From Nitrososphaera sp. UBA210 (GTDB lineage Archaea; Thermoproteota; Nitrososphaeria; Nitrososphaerales; Nitrososphaeraceae): 33,647 bases of DNA. Under the pieces are notes generated by a model. It ran no database searches and was not told the origin of the DNA. It was given only the letters and a program-made list of their open reading frames with translations. The position numbers and the translations under genes were made by a program. Position 1 is the stretch's first letter. Every line of letters starts with the position of its first letter. The stretch covers positions 1-33,647 of the forward strand of contig DADA01000048.1 in NCBI GenBank assembly GCA_002494895.1, in the 5' to 3' direction. Below are positions 1-7,544 of this stretch, in pieces.

Positions 1-170
1 CCTCGTCCGAGGAGGCGAGGGAGGCGGCGCTGACCGCAACAGAGTCGGCTTCCGAGCTAAAGTTTGCGGCTGACAGGGCCTACCTCTTTGGGATGGTAGG
101 CGTCGGGGTGGGCATCGCGGGAATTGTGATCGGAGTGGTTGCCCTATCCCGAAGCAAAGACAAGAACTAG
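1..170 (+). CDS. C-terminal end of a membrane-anchored protein (5' truncated by window)
   Basis: An open frame with codons starting at position 3 runs to TAG at 168-170. It encodes about 55 residues. The first part is Ala/Glu-rich and probably helical (EEAREAALTATESASELK). It is followed by one strongly hydrophobic segment (GMVGVGVGIAGIVIGVVAL) and a short charged tail, SRSKDKN. This is the usual form of a C-terminal membrane anchor on an extracytoplasmic archaeal protein. The N-terminal part lies outside the window, so the function is unknown. Its Ala-rich helical style resembles the secreted protein that starts at 32791, which may be a paralogue, but the two visible parts do not overlap enough to test this. 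Its stop codon shares the four bases CTAG with the stop of the convergent gene on the other strand. Confidence 0.7.
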   Translation, partial: SSEEAREAALTATESASELKFAADRAYLFGMVGVGVGIAGIVIGVVALSRSKDKN

Positions 171-691
171 AATAACTTGTACCTGCGCGTCGCCACTATG
201 GCGGCACCGACCAAAGCTGACGCCGCGCCAATCATTCCAGCTGGAAATTCGGGGGTCACCTGTATTGGAAATGTAGCGGTTTCAGGATTTATGGGGATCG
301 GCGGAAAACCGAGACCGAGGACCCTAACTTCCACCGTATAGTCCCCGTTCTGCGAGAAATTGAACGGAATTTTGATAGTTCCGTTCTGATTGTGGATGAG
401 TGGTTGATTAAGCTGCTTCGCGGCGCTGAATATTTCGGCTTCTCCTTGCCTAATGATGAAATCATAGTCTTGGTGCTCGTGTACCACGGTCGAGTTAGGA
501 TTTAGAAACGCCACCCTAAAGGTTACATTATTAGATTCACTGGAGATCGGTTCCAGCATGATATCCAGCGAGCCGCCGCTAAGTGGCTTTGTCATGCTTG
601 CCCCAGATTCCTGTGAATAGGCTGACGGCAAAATGCCGGCAATAATAATAGCTAACAATGATGCAACCAAATAATGACTGGCGCTGCTCAT
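167..691 (-). CDS. secreted protein with C-terminal PEFP (PEFG-CTERM-like) sorting tail, paralogue 1
   Basis: This 174-residue protein has an N-terminal signal peptide: hydrophobic core LVASLLAIIIAGILPSAY, with cleavage likely near SAYSQ. The middle is a beta-rich domain with several N-x-S/T sites, ending in a G-D-Y-T-V-E-V strand. The C-terminus is a tripartite tail of VTPEFPAG, a hydrophobic helix (MIGAASALVGAAIVA) and basic TRRYK. That is the layout of the thaumarchaeal PEFG-CTERM signal thought to be processed by an archaeosortase-type enzyme. The body resembles the next leftward gene, and both share FPIQVTPEFPAG, so they are tandem paralogues. A TATA-like box (711-722) inside the end of the neighbour lies about 27 bases before the ATG, suggesting an independent leaderless transcript. 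The ligand or role of the domain is unknown; a surface location is inferred. Confidence 0.8.
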   Translation of the reverse strand: MSSASHYLVASLLAIIIAGILPSAYSQESGASMTKPLSGGSLDIMLEPISSESNNVTFRVAFLNPNSTVVHEHQDYDFIIRQGEAEIFSAAKQLNQPLIHNQNGTIKIPFNFSQNGDYTVEVRVLGLGFPPIPINPETATFPIQVTPEFPAGMIGAASALVGAAIVATRRYKLF

Positions 692-705
692 GGCTGTTGG
701 TTGGA

Positions 706-1206
706 CTAGAACCTAAATAAATTGTTGCTATTCCGACGGCCAAGGATTGCGATGGCACCCATCACTCCTGCTACTACCCCAAGGATCCCAGCTGGAAATT
801 CTGGTGTTACCTGTATTGGAAAGGAGGCGCCCTCACCGAGGCCATCTATGTCATCTATCCTGATGGTGTACGAGCCAGGCTCTTCAAAGCTGAATCGCTG
901 CTCGCTAGCAGTCTGATCTACTCTCCTGAGTTGTTGGCTGCCACTTTCTTCGTAGACAATGACGTTGTATTCCATGTCTTCCATTTCCGTACTTGTCTCC
1001 GGCTCGATGAATCTGATTGAAAACGTATTATCGCGGCCAATGTCGTCGGTGATCCATATCATTCTAACTATGAATGTTCCCTGGTCGCTCAGGGCTTCAA
1101 GGGTGATCTGCTGCTGAGCAACCACTTGCCCTATTGAAAGAGTGGATATCAGAGCGCTAGTTGTGATAAAGCTTATCGATGCGCGCAGCAGAAATCGCGG
1201 AGACAT
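706..1206 (-). CDS. secreted protein with C-terminal PEFP (PEFG-CTERM-like) sorting tail, paralogue 2
   Basis: This 166-residue protein has a signal peptide (RASISFITTSALISTLSIG, then VVAQQQ). A beta-sandwich-like domain of about 100 residues is rich in Glu and Asp. The tail is SFPIQVTPEFPAG, a hydrophobic stretch (ILGVVAGVMGAIAIL) and basic GRRNSNN. Domain order and tail match the 174-residue protein just downstream, including a G-S-Y-T-I-R-I strand in the place of GDYTVEV. It starts at ATG 1204-1206, 46 bases after the cupredoxin gene. I see no clear TATA box in that gap, so it may be co-transcribed with the cupredoxin. It is probably lipid- or sortase-anchored at the cell surface. The specific function cannot be read from the sequence. 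Confidence 0.8.
   Translation of the reverse strand: MSPRFLLRASISFITTSALISTLSIGQVVAQQQITLEALSDQGTFIVRMIWITDDIGRDNTFSIRFIEPETSTEMEDMEYNVIVYEESGSQQLRRVDQTASEQRFSFEEPGSYTIRIDDIDGLGEGASFPIQVTPEFPAGILGVVAGVMGAIAILGRRNSNNLFRF
711..722 (-). promoter_or_regulatory. TATA-like box for the gene at 167-691
   Basis: The minus strand reads AATTTATTTAGG. Its centre is about 27 bases upstream of the ATG at 691, the spacing expected for a leaderless archaeal transcript. It lies in the last codons of the upstream paralogue. Called by eye. Confidence 0.5.
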
Positions 1207-1252
1207 AGCGCGTCGTGTCAGGAATCAGCGAAAAAAGAAAGGAAAGAGTTCG

Positions 1253-2077
1253 TTAGACTCTTCCGAAGAACCCGGTGGTGCTGCTTTTTGCGAACCTTGT
1301 GTATCCTATGATTGCGGCGATGGATGCTCCGAGTATCAGTGCCACTACGACCGGGAATTCAGGAATCACCATCGTTCCCATTATATCGATTTCTCTCTCG
1401 CTCACTGGCACTGTGAACTTTATCGTTGTTGCTGTGTCGTTCTCACTAACTTTCTCAAACGTTACCTGCTCGTCTCCGGCCATTACCGCATTGATGCCGC
1501 TTATCATTGTCTTTGGCAATGTCAGCTCTACTTCTCCAGTTGTGTCAAAGATCACCGTCACTGCTTCGCCAGCGTCTATTTCAGCTGAGGTAGCCTTAAC
1601 TGTCTCGGATTTTCCGGTTATCACGTATTCATTACCATCAAGAGATGCTGTAGTGGAGAATCCTGTCGGTCCGGGGCTTCCTTCTGCCACCATCACTGTA
1701 CCCACCATGGCCGGGTGTAGTGTGCAATAGTATGGGAATTCGCCTGCTTCAGTAAAGGTGTGACTAAAAGTTGCTCGTGGTGCAATGATTACTGAAAATG
1801 GTGCTTCAGCGGTACCGCCAAACTTGCCGTCTGGCCCTGCCGATGGAGTTCCGGATGTTGCCGTATGTGTGTTCGGTGGGTCGTTATTTGTCCATATCAC
1901 AGTGTCACCAACGTTTACATTAACTGGATTAGGACTGTATGCATCGGTGGTTTTCGTACTAGCGCCTGTTGGCATGTCGACGTTAACGTCTGCAGCAAAG
2001 GCCGGAGTGGGTGTAGATATCGGTATTAGCATTGCAGCAAAAATTGCCGCCATACCGACAGCGACTGCAATCTTCAT
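1253..2077 (-). CDS. secreted cupredoxin (plastocyanin-like) with PEFP sorting tail
   Basis: This is a type 1 copper protein of about 274 residues. After a signal peptide (AAIFAAMLIPISTPTPAFA) comes a plastocyanin-like domain. All four expected copper ligands are present: His in NTHTAT, and Cys, His and Met in YYCTLHPAM. Counting from the upstream ATG at 2083 they are His73, Cys120, His123 and Met126. A second beta-rich region of about 100 residues follows, then IPEFP, a hydrophobic helix (VVVALILGASIAAIIGY) and a basic tail. Two in-frame ATGs exist, at 2083 and 2077. The TATA-like box at 2098-2105 fits a leaderless start at 2077. Ammonia-oxidising archaea use many such copper proteins as extracytoplasmic electron carriers, so a role in copper-based electron transfer is likely but its partner is unknown. 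Two PEFP-tailed proteins follow it. Confidence 0.9.
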   Translation of the reverse strand: MKIAVAVGMAAIFAAMLIPISTPTPAFAADVNVDMPTGASTKTTDAYSPNPVNVNVGDTVIWTNNDPPNTHTATSGTPSAGPDGKFGGTAEAPFSVIIAPRATFSHTFTEAGEFPYYCTLHPAMVGTVMVAEGSPGPTGFSTTASLDGNEYVITGKSETVKATSAEIDAGEAVTVIFDTTGEVELTLPKTMISGINAVMAGDEQVTFEKVSENDTATTIKFTVPVSEREIDIMGTMVIPEFPVVVALILGASIAAIIGYTRFAKSSTTGFFGRV

Positions 2078-2097
2078 GTTCATTGGTTAGGAACGAT

Positions 2098-2105
2098 ATT
2101 TTAAG
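2098..2105 (-). promoter_or_regulatory. TATA-like box for the cupredoxin gene
   Basis: The minus strand reads GCTTAAAATATCG around this core. The centre is about 24-25 bases from ATG 2077 and only 18 from ATG 2083. This is why the inner ATG was preferred. Confidence 0.5.
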
Positions 2106-2221
2106 CCATAAAAAGCTTGTTTTTGGCCGGCCATTGTACCAGAACGATCCTGCATAATTGAGACATTAGGAGAATAAGAAGTAGATTGCTCTTCTGCGTA
2201 ACAATGAGACAATCCTCTAAG

Positions 2222-2229
2222 TTTTTATG
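2222..2229 (+). promoter_or_regulatory. TATA-like box before the GTG at 2251
   Basis: TTTTTATG is centred about 26 bases upstream of GTG 2251. It includes the alternative ATG at 2227, so that ATG would lie upstream of the predicted transcript start. Confidence 0.4.
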
Positions 2230-2250
2230 CATTGCGCATTCAGAAAGCTC

Positions 2251-3165
2251 GTGCGCATCGTGTCTTTTCTTCCAAGCGCGACCGAAACCCTGTACGAGCT
2301 TGGCGCTGGCAGTCAGGTTGTAGGAGTGACTCATGAATGCAAGTATCCACCACAGGCGAAAAAAAAGACGCAGGTAATCCGGCCGGCCTTTAATCCCAGC
2401 AAGATGACTGGAAGAGAAATTGATACTGTCGTAGTCGAGCTGTTGCGATCGGGTGGCGACATATACATTGTAGACGACAAGGCGCTAAGAAAAGCCAATC
2501 CGGATCTCATTGTCGCACAGGGATTGTGCGAGGTATGTTCTCCGCATACCAAGGAGATAAACCGGGCAGTTGAAATCCTGAGCGGCAAGCCAGAAGTTCT
2601 GGTTCTTGACCCCCATGATCTGGACGATATACTTGTCAGCATCATGGATGTGGCTGAAAAGATCGGCAAGGTCGCAGAAGGGAGAAAGCTTGTCGCTTCC
2701 CTTCAAAAGAGAATCGACGCGATAAGACGACTAGGCGCAGCGTCCAAACCAAGAGTCCTTTGTCTAGAGTGGCTCGATCCCCTGTTTACGGCCGGTCACT
2801 GGGTTCCCCAGATGGTCGAATATGCTGGCGGAGCAAACGGCGCGAGCATTGCAGGCGAGGCGTCACGCAGAATGGATATCGACGAAGCAGTCAGGTTCGA
2901 TCCGGACATCATCGTCCTGATGCCGTGCGGCTTTGACATCGAAAGGACCAGAAAAGAGCTGCCTGCGCTGGCAAAGAACGAAAAATGGAAATCCCTGCGA
3001 GCAGTAAAGAATCGGAATGTCTATGCTGTTGACGCCGGCTCTTATTTCAGCAAGCCCGGTCCTCGAACCATTACCGGGCTTGAAATAATGGCAAGGATTC
3101 TACACCCCGGTGTCTCGAGGCGAATCACGGTTCCAAAAGGATCGTACAGAAGGTTATTGCGTTAG
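2251..3165 (+). CDS. BtuF/FepB-type substrate-binding fold protein (cobalamin- or siderophore-binding family), no signal peptide
   Basis: This protein of about 304 residues opens with RIVSFLPSATETLYELGAGSQ. That is the signature start of class III periplasmic binding proteins for vitamin B12, hemes and Fe-siderophores. Later family landmarks are VGVTHECKYPP, NPDLIVAQGLCEVCSPH, WVPQMVEYAGG, FDPDIIVLMPCG and NVYAVDAGSYFSKPGPR. No signal peptide or lipobox is visible, and no permease or ATPase gene lies nearby. It therefore belongs to the stand-alone, apparently cytoplasmic branch often annotated as cobalamin-binding protein. The ATG at 2227 overlaps a TATA-like stretch (2222-2229) centred 26 bases before the in-frame GTG at 2251, so I use GTG. 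The longer start would add MHCAFRKL. Its 3' end overlaps the convergent S10 gene by 12 bases. The ligand is uncertain. Confidence 0.75.
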   Translation: MRIVSFLPSATETLYELGAGSQVVGVTHECKYPPQAKKKTQVIRPAFNPSKMTGREIDTVVVELLRSGGDIYIVDDKALRKANPDLIVAQGLCEVCSPHTKEINRAVEILSGKPEVLVLDPHDLDDILVSIMDVAEKIGKVAEGRKLVASLQKRIDAIRRLGAASKPRVLCLEWLDPLFTAGHWVPQMVEYAGGANGASIAGEASRRMDIDEAVRFDPDIIVLMPCGFDIERTRKELPALAKNEKWKSLRAVKNRNVYAVDAGSYFSKPGPRTITGLEIMARILHPGVSRRITVPKGSYRRLLR

Positions 3166-3465
3166 CGAGACTTCGATGTAAACATCGTCGGGGATCTTCA
3201 GGCGCATCAGCTGCCTGATGGCCCTGTCGTCCGCGCCCACGTCTATCACCCTTCTATGGATGCGCATCTCGTACTTGTCGTAGGTGTTTGTACCCTGGCC
3301 GCAGGGAGACTTCCTCGTTACTACCTTGAGTTTCTTGGTTGGAAGCGGATGAGGGCCGCGCAGCTTTATTCCGGATTTTTCTCCGATCCCCTTTATCTCG
3401 CTGCAAACGCCTTCAAGTGTTGAAAGGTTTGTGCTGGTGAGTTTTATTCTTGCTGCCTGCGGCAT
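3154..3465 (-). CDS. rps10: 30S ribosomal protein S10
   Basis: This 103-residue protein is the universal small-subunit protein S10 (uS10). Landmarks are ARIKLTSTN near the start, GIKLRGPHPLPTKKLKVVTRKSPCGQGTNTYDKYEMRIHRRVIDV in the middle (loop and helix that contact 16S rRNA), and the C-terminal strand PDDVYIEVSL. Length is normal for archaea. It follows the EF-1alpha gene after only 10 bases, on the same strand. This is the conserved archaeal order EF-1alpha then S10, and they are very probably co-transcribed. The last 12 bases overlap the 3' end of the convergent binding-protein gene. I have no doubt about the assignment. Confidence 0.97.
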   Translation of the reverse strand: MPQAARIKLTSTNLSTLEGVCSEIKGIGEKSGIKLRGPHPLPTKKLKVVTRKSPCGQGTNTYDKYEMRIHRRVIDVGADDRAIRQLMRLKIPDDVYIEVSLTQ

Positions 3466-3476
3466 CCACTATTCAC

Positions 3477-4790
3477 TTACTTTTTGTTCGGGTCGTACTT
3501 TTCGGTGATGCTCAGCACGACTCCTGCGCCAATGGTTGTGCCCATGTCACGCAGAGCGAACCGTCCAATCTCGGGAAAGTCCTTGAAGGTCTCAATTGGC
3601 AGTGGCCTTACTGGCTTTATCCTAACGATCGCTGCATCGCCTGTCTTGAGGAATTTTGGATTCTGTTCTGTAGTTGCACCAGTCCTTGCGTCAATCTTTG
3701 AAACAAAGGCCGAAATGGTCGCCGCGACCTGCGCAGTGTGCGCGTGCAGTACTGGAGTGTAACCCGGGGCAATTGCGGTCGGATGGTGGATTACTATCAG
3801 GCGGGCTTCGAACTCTTTTGCCACCATTGGGGGGTCGCTTGCCGAGCCTATCATGTCGCCGCGCTTTATCTGCTTCCTGTCCACACCTCTGAGGTTAAAG
3901 CCAACGTTGTCACCAGCCTCTGCTGACTCCATCTGGGTATGATGAGTCTCTATCGACTTTATGTCGCCGACTGCGCCTGATGGCATGACGATTACCTTGT
4001 CGTTTGGCCTCATCTTGCCTGTCTCGACTCTCCCTACTGGCACGGTGCCGACGCCGGTGATAGAGTAGACATCCTGTACTGGAATACGGAGGGGCTTGCC
4101 TATTGGCTTCTCTGGCGGGTCAAACATGTCGAGTGCTTCAGCCAGAGTCGGTCCCTTGTACCAGGGCATGTTCTCTGACTTTTTGATCAGGTTGTCGCCC
4201 TTCCATCCGGAAATCGGGATAAACTGGATCTTGGCAGTGTTGTATCCTACTAGCTTTAACATCTTGTCCACCGCTTCCTTGGCTTCCTTGTAGCGTGCCT
4301 CTTGGTAGTTGGCGTCGTCCATCTTGTTCAGTGCGACAACTATCTGGCTGACACCAAGGGTCCTTGCAAGGAAAGCGTGCTCTCTTCCCTGTCCTCCAGG
4401 CTCGATGGCTGCTTCCATCTCACCAGCCTTTACGGAAATCACGAGTATGGCTGCGTCAGCCTCTGACGCTCCAGTGATCATGTTCTTGATAAAGTCCCTG
4501 TGACCTGGCGCGTCTATCAAAGTATAGAAATACTTTGGCGTTTCAAACTTTTGAAAAGCGAGATCGATAGTGATACCTCTTTCGCGTTCGTCCTTGATGC
4601 TATCCAGCACCCACGCGTACTTGAAAGTGTCGCCCTTTCCTGTTGCTTCTGATTCTTTTGCGTACGCATCTATGGTTCTCTGGTCGATGGCACCCAGATC
4701 AACCAGAAAATGACCTACGGTAGTTGATTTGCCATTATCGACATGACCGACAACCACCAAGTTCAGGTGTGGCTTCTTGCTAGCGCTCAT
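3477..4790 (-). CDS. tuf: translation elongation factor 1-alpha (aEF1A)
   Basis: This 437-residue GTPase brings aminoacyl-tRNA to the ribosome. Visible GTPase motifs are G1 GHVDNGKST (residues 15-23), G2 around ERGITID, G3 DAPGHRDF, G4 NKMD and G5 in FIPISGW. Domains 2 and 3 follow, with GTVPVGRVETG and the closing GRFALRDMGTTIGAGVV. Length is typical. An open frame continues upstream to 4832 and would add MGEIQIKPMKCCCC. I reject that extension because the protein family begins near MSASKKPHLN and a TATA-like box at 4811-4820 is centred about 26 bases before ATG 4790, implying a leaderless mRNA. The G1 residue after Asp is Asn; bacteria have His and eukaryotes Ser there. S10 lies immediately downstream. 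Confidence 0.97.
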   Translation of the reverse strand: MSASKKPHLNLVVVGHVDNGKSTTVGHFLVDLGAIDQRTIDAYAKESEATGKGDTFKYAWVLDSIKDERERGITIDLAFQKFETPKYFYTLIDAPGHRDFIKNMITGASEADAAILVISVKAGEMEAAIEPGGQGREHAFLARTLGVSQIVVALNKMDDANYQEARYKEAKEAVDKMLKLVGYNTAKIQFIPISGWKGDNLIKKSENMPWYKGPTLAEALDMFDPPEKPIGKPLRIPVQDVYSITGVGTVPVGRVETGKMRPNDKVIVMPSGAVGDIKSIETHHTQMESAEAGDNVGFNLRGVDRKQIKRGDMIGSASDPPMVAKEFEARLIVIHHPTAIAPGYTPVLHAHTAQVAATISAFVSKIDARTGATTEQNPKFLKTGDAAIVRIKPVRPLPIETFKDFPEIGRFALRDMGTTIGAGVVLSITEKYDPNKK

Positions 4791-4810
4791 ACAGCAACAA
4801 CACTTCATGG

Positions 4811-4820
4811 GCTTTATTTG
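4811..4820 (-). promoter_or_regulatory. TATA-like box for EF-1alpha
   Basis: CAAATAAAGC on the minus strand is centred about 25-26 bases upstream of ATG 4790. It fixes the start and excludes the Cys-rich N-terminal extension. Confidence 0.55.
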
Positions 4821-4933
4821 TATTTCGCCCATGTTTGTTGCAAGATCCGTTATGGTCCGGGCTGGTTTTACATTGCCTCAAAACAGCGTCATCGCGTCGC
4901 GCACCAGACCTTGGATGTGAAGACATCGGAAAA

Positions 4934-4943
4934 GTTTTAAACC
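4934..4943 (+). promoter_or_regulatory. TATA-like box for fbp
   Basis: GTTTTAAACC is centred about 26-27 bases upstream of ATG 4964. It is the canonical position for a leaderless archaeal transcript, presumably carrying fbp and tpiA. Confidence 0.6.
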
Positions 4944-4963
4944 GAAAATCATGAGCTTCAATC

Positions 4964-6124
4964 ATGCGAATTACACTAAGTGCCATCAAGGCGGACATCG
5001 GAGGGATTGGAGGACACACGAGGCCAAGCGACGAGCTCGTCGATACTGTTCGGAATTTTGTTTCCAGAAACGCAAAGGGGCTGCTGGTAGACTATTACGT
5101 TGGATACACAGGCGACGACATTCACATCATAATGACACACACTCACGGCGTTGACAATGAAAAAATACACAAGCTGGCCTGGGACGCATTTACGGAAGGT
5201 ACCAGAGTCGCAAAGGAACAGGGACTCTACGGTGCGGGTCAGGACCTTCTCAAGGATTCCTTCTCTGGCAACGTGAAGGGCATGGGGCCGGGAGTCGCAG
5301 AAATCGAAATGGAAGAGCGACCAAGTGAAGTATACTGCATCTTTGCGGCTGACAAAACTGAGCCCGGCGCTTTCAATTTTCCTTTATGGCGCATGTTCGT
5401 CGACGCCAGAAGCAATACGGGCCTCCTCATCAATGAGCATTTGGCGGAAGGAGTGATATTTAGGATAATGGATGTCATGGAAGGCAAGATTGCGGAGCTA
5501 AAGATGTGGGAAGACAAGGCAGAGCTCGAGGCGGCTCTGATGTACCCGGGAAGGTATGTAGTCCACTCGGTTATTTCTGCAGACAGGTCTGATCAAATAG
5601 TTTCTGCCTCAACAGACAGATTACACAACATTGCAGGAACCTATGTTGGCAAGGACGACCCGATTGCGATTGTCAGGACCCAAAAGAACTTTCCGGCGAC
5701 TGAGGAAGCGGGAAGCGCGTTTAACGATCCTCACTACGTCGCAGGCAATACAAGGGGCAGTCATCACATGCCGCTGATGCCGGTAAAGCTCAATTCTGCC
5801 GCGTCACTGAACTATTCAATTCCGATCGTTTCATGCCTCCTCTTCAGCATGCACAATGGCAAGCTCACCGGTCCGCACGACGGTTTTGGAACCGCCGACT
5901 GGGAGCTGCAGCGCATGAGGGCTTCAGAGCGTGCCATGACGATGCGCAACCAGGGATTCATACACCCCGCTACGCTGGTTCCGGACGAACTGGAGTACAA
6001 CAAGGGATACGAAGCCCGGATGGCGAAGCTGCGAACCAAATTCAAAGACATTGACGAGATCATCAAAAGCAAGAGCAAGAAATCCGCGACCGCAGCCAAA
6101 TCCAGAGCCGGCGGCAAGCGTTGA
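4964..6124 (+). CDS. fbp: fructose-1,6-bisphosphate aldolase/phosphatase (bifunctional, class V)
   Basis: This 386-residue enzyme performs the last two one-way steps of gluconeogenesis: it condenses triose phosphates to fructose-1,6-bisphosphate and removes the C1 phosphate. The archaeal family signature is clear. It opens MRITLSAIKADIGGIGGHTRPS, with metal-binding Asp11 and His18. DDIHIIMTHTHG follows near residues 51-62. Tyr227 and Lys230 in TYVGK match the tyrosine and Schiff-base lysine of characterised enzymes, which lie near 229 and 232. FHDGFG-type sequence (GPHDGFG) lies near the end. The C-terminal Lys/Ser-rich tail (KSKSKKSATAAKSRAGGKR) is longer than the core needs. Its TGA overlaps the TTG start of tpiA, so the two are translationally coupled and consecutive in gluconeogenesis. 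Confidence 0.96.
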   Translation: MRITLSAIKADIGGIGGHTRPSDELVDTVRNFVSRNAKGLLVDYYVGYTGDDIHIIMTHTHGVDNEKIHKLAWDAFTEGTRVAKEQGLYGAGQDLLKDSFSGNVKGMGPGVAEIEMEERPSEVYCIFAADKTEPGAFNFPLWRMFVDARSNTGLLINEHLAEGVIFRIMDVMEGKIAELKMWEDKAELEAALMYPGRYVVHSVISADRSDQIVSASTDRLHNIAGTYVGKDDPIAIVRTQKNFPATEEAGSAFNDPHYVAGNTRGSHHMPLMPVKLNSAASLNYSIPIVSCLLFSMHNGKLTGPHDGFGTADWELQRMRASERAMTMRNQGFIHPATLVPDELEYNKGYEARMAKLRTKFKDIDEIIKSKSKKSATAAKSRAGGKR

Positions 6125-6780
6125 AGCGGCCCCTGATCATTAACTTCAAGAATTATGAGGAAGCTTCTGCAGCGGGCACTGTCAAGCTTGCCAGAGCCGC
6201 CCAGAAAGTCGCTGAAAAAATGAAAGCGGAAATCGTGGTCGCGCCGCCGCAGCCGGCGTTGGCCCTTGTCGCTAAAAGCGTAAGGATCCCAGTCATATGC
6301 CAACACGTTGACTCTGAAAAACAAGGTTCGACGACCGGCTTTTTTCTCCCCGAGGTGGCCAAGTCCTATGGCGCTGTAGGATCGCTAATCAACCACAGCG
6401 AGCGCAGGATCGAGATGAAGACCATTGCCGCAATCGTGGAGCGGATGAAAAAGCTGAGAATGACTTCCATAGTCTGCGCCCGCGCGCCACACGAAGTGAT
6501 GGAGATTTCGGTTTTTCAGCCTGACTTTATCGCTATAGAACCTCCTGAACTGATAGGCAGCGGCAGGGCGGTTTCGAAAGAAAATCCGGCGATAATAACC
6601 AGATCAATCGATGCCGCCGGTTCGCGCTCCAAAGTGATCTGCGGAGCAGGCATCACCGACAAGGGTGATGTCAAGGCAGCAATAAAGCTCGGATCCCGTG
6701 GAATCCTTGTCGCCAGTAGCATCGTCAAAGCGGACTCTTGGCAGGACAAGATAGCCGAGCTCGCGTCCGGAATAAAGTAA
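6121..6780 (+). CDS. tpiA: triosephosphate isomerase (archaeal short form)
   Basis: This 219-residue TIM barrel interconverts glyceraldehyde-3-phosphate and dihydroxyacetone phosphate, both substrates of the preceding aldolase. Visible active-site residues are Lys10 in NFKNY, His92 in LINHSERR and catalytic Glu140 in AIEPPELIGSG. The phosphate-binding end is GAGITDKGD and GILVASSIVKA. Length fits the compact archaeal form, which is shorter than the roughly 250-residue bacterial enzyme. The start is TTG at 6121, overlapping the fbp stop in the four bases TTGA. No ATG is available near the N-terminus, and the next residues (KRPLIINFKNY) align with family starts. It ends 13 bases from the stop of the convergent membrane-protein gene. 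Confidence 0.95.
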   Translation: MKRPLIINFKNYEEASAAGTVKLARAAQKVAEKMKAEIVVAPPQPALALVAKSVRIPVICQHVDSEKQGSTTGFFLPEVAKSYGAVGSLINHSERRIEMKTIAAIVERMKKLRMTSIVCARAPHEVMEISVFQPDFIAIEPPELIGSGRAVSKENPAIITRSIDAAGSRSKVICGAGITDKGDVKAAIKLGSRGILVASSIVKADSWQDKIAELASGIK

Positions 6781-6793
6781 GGCAGCGCGGAGT

Positions 6794-7420
6794 TCAGGTC
6801 CTGGGCCTTGCCAGGTTCCAGTTGTATTTCATTGCCAGCATCCTCATGGCCGTCACGGCTACGATGCTTGGAATAGCAGCAATATTCAGTTCTACGCCTG
6901 TTGCGAGCAGCGCAGAAAATATCACGACGCCCACAAAGCTCGCCGACGCATAGAGTTCTTTCACAAATACGATCGGAACTTCGTTGACAAACACGTCCCG
7001 CAAGATACCGCCACCCACCGCGGTCAGCAGGCCAGCAAACGCCATGGCGAGAAAGTTCAGGCCAAGAAGGTTGTAGGCGATGGTAGCGCCGATTATCGTG
7101 AATACCCCAAGACCAATGGCGTCAAACTTTAAGAGCAGATTCCAGTGCTTTCTTAGCGAACGGTGGAGAAAAAACATCGCAATTCCTGTCGCGGTAGTTA
7201 TCACAAGATAGAGCGGATTCATGACGGAAAGCGGCGGAATCTGGCCAAAGACAAGGTCTCGCAGGACTCCTCCCGCTACTCCGGTTATCGTTGCAAGAAT
7301 GATTATTCCGACGATATCTGATTTGTGTTCTATTGCCTTGAACGCACCCGTGACTGCAAACGCCATTGTGCCAAACAGGTCGAGTGCCTGAATAAGAAGC
7401 GAGCCGACATCAGCCGACAT
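6794..7420 (-). CDS. TRIC/UPF0126 family membrane protein (YicG-like)
   Basis: This protein of about 208 residues is mostly hydrophobic, with roughly seven membrane segments. It contains two internally repeated halves, each with the UPF0126 motif: GVAGGVLRDLVFG (about residues 47-59) and AVGGGILRDVFVNE (about 134-147). Bacterial relatives include the TRIC-type cation channels and putative glycine transporters, so the transported species cannot be stated. The frame opens at GTG 7429, but AGGTG six bases before the ATG at 7420 looks like a ribosome binding site, so I use that ATG. The DNA here contains the 10-base direct repeat GCCGACATCA twice in a row, placing an SAD-like motif across the start. 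It stands alone between tpiA (convergent) and ppdK (divergent). Confidence 0.85.
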   Translation of the reverse strand: MSADVGSLLIQALDLFGTMAFAVTGAFKAIEHKSDIVGIIILATITGVAGGVLRDLVFGQIPPLSVMNPLYLVITTATGIAMFFLHRSLRKHWNLLLKFDAIGLGVFTIIGATIAYNLLGLNFLAMAFAGLLTAVGGGILRDVFVNEVPIVFVKELYASASFVGVVIFSALLATGVELNIAAIPSIVAVTAMRMLAMKYNWNLARPRT

Positions 7421-7505
7421 CAGTAACACCTAATTGCCCCAGCTGACCACGCCCCCGATCTAGCAACGGCTGCAAAGATTTGAAATTATCGGTGGGACAC
7501 ACACA

Positions 7506-7515
7506 ACATTTTAAG
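7506..7515 (+). promoter_or_regulatory. TATA-like box for ppdK
   Basis: ACATTTTAAG is centred about 34 bases before ATG 7545. The in-frame TTG at 7518 would fall upstream of the predicted transcript start, so ATG 7545 is preferred. Confidence 0.5.
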
Positions 7516-7544
7516 CCTTGCCGGGAATTGATCTCCATCCAGCC

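Noticed and set aside
1142..1588. Plus-strand Cys-rich open frame opposite the cupredoxin
   Set aside because: It is a shadow of the cupredoxin and its neighbour; the Cys richness comes from reverse reading of Ser/Thr/Ala codons.
4791..4832. N-terminal extension of EF-1alpha with four consecutive cysteines
   Set aside because: It contains the predicted promoter, and the protein family starts at the inner ATG at 4790.
7400..7425. Tandem direct repeat GCCGACATCA as a CRISPR or mobile-element trace
   Set aside because: There are only two adjacent copies, inside the first codons of the TRIC/UPF0126 gene, and no spacer pattern.
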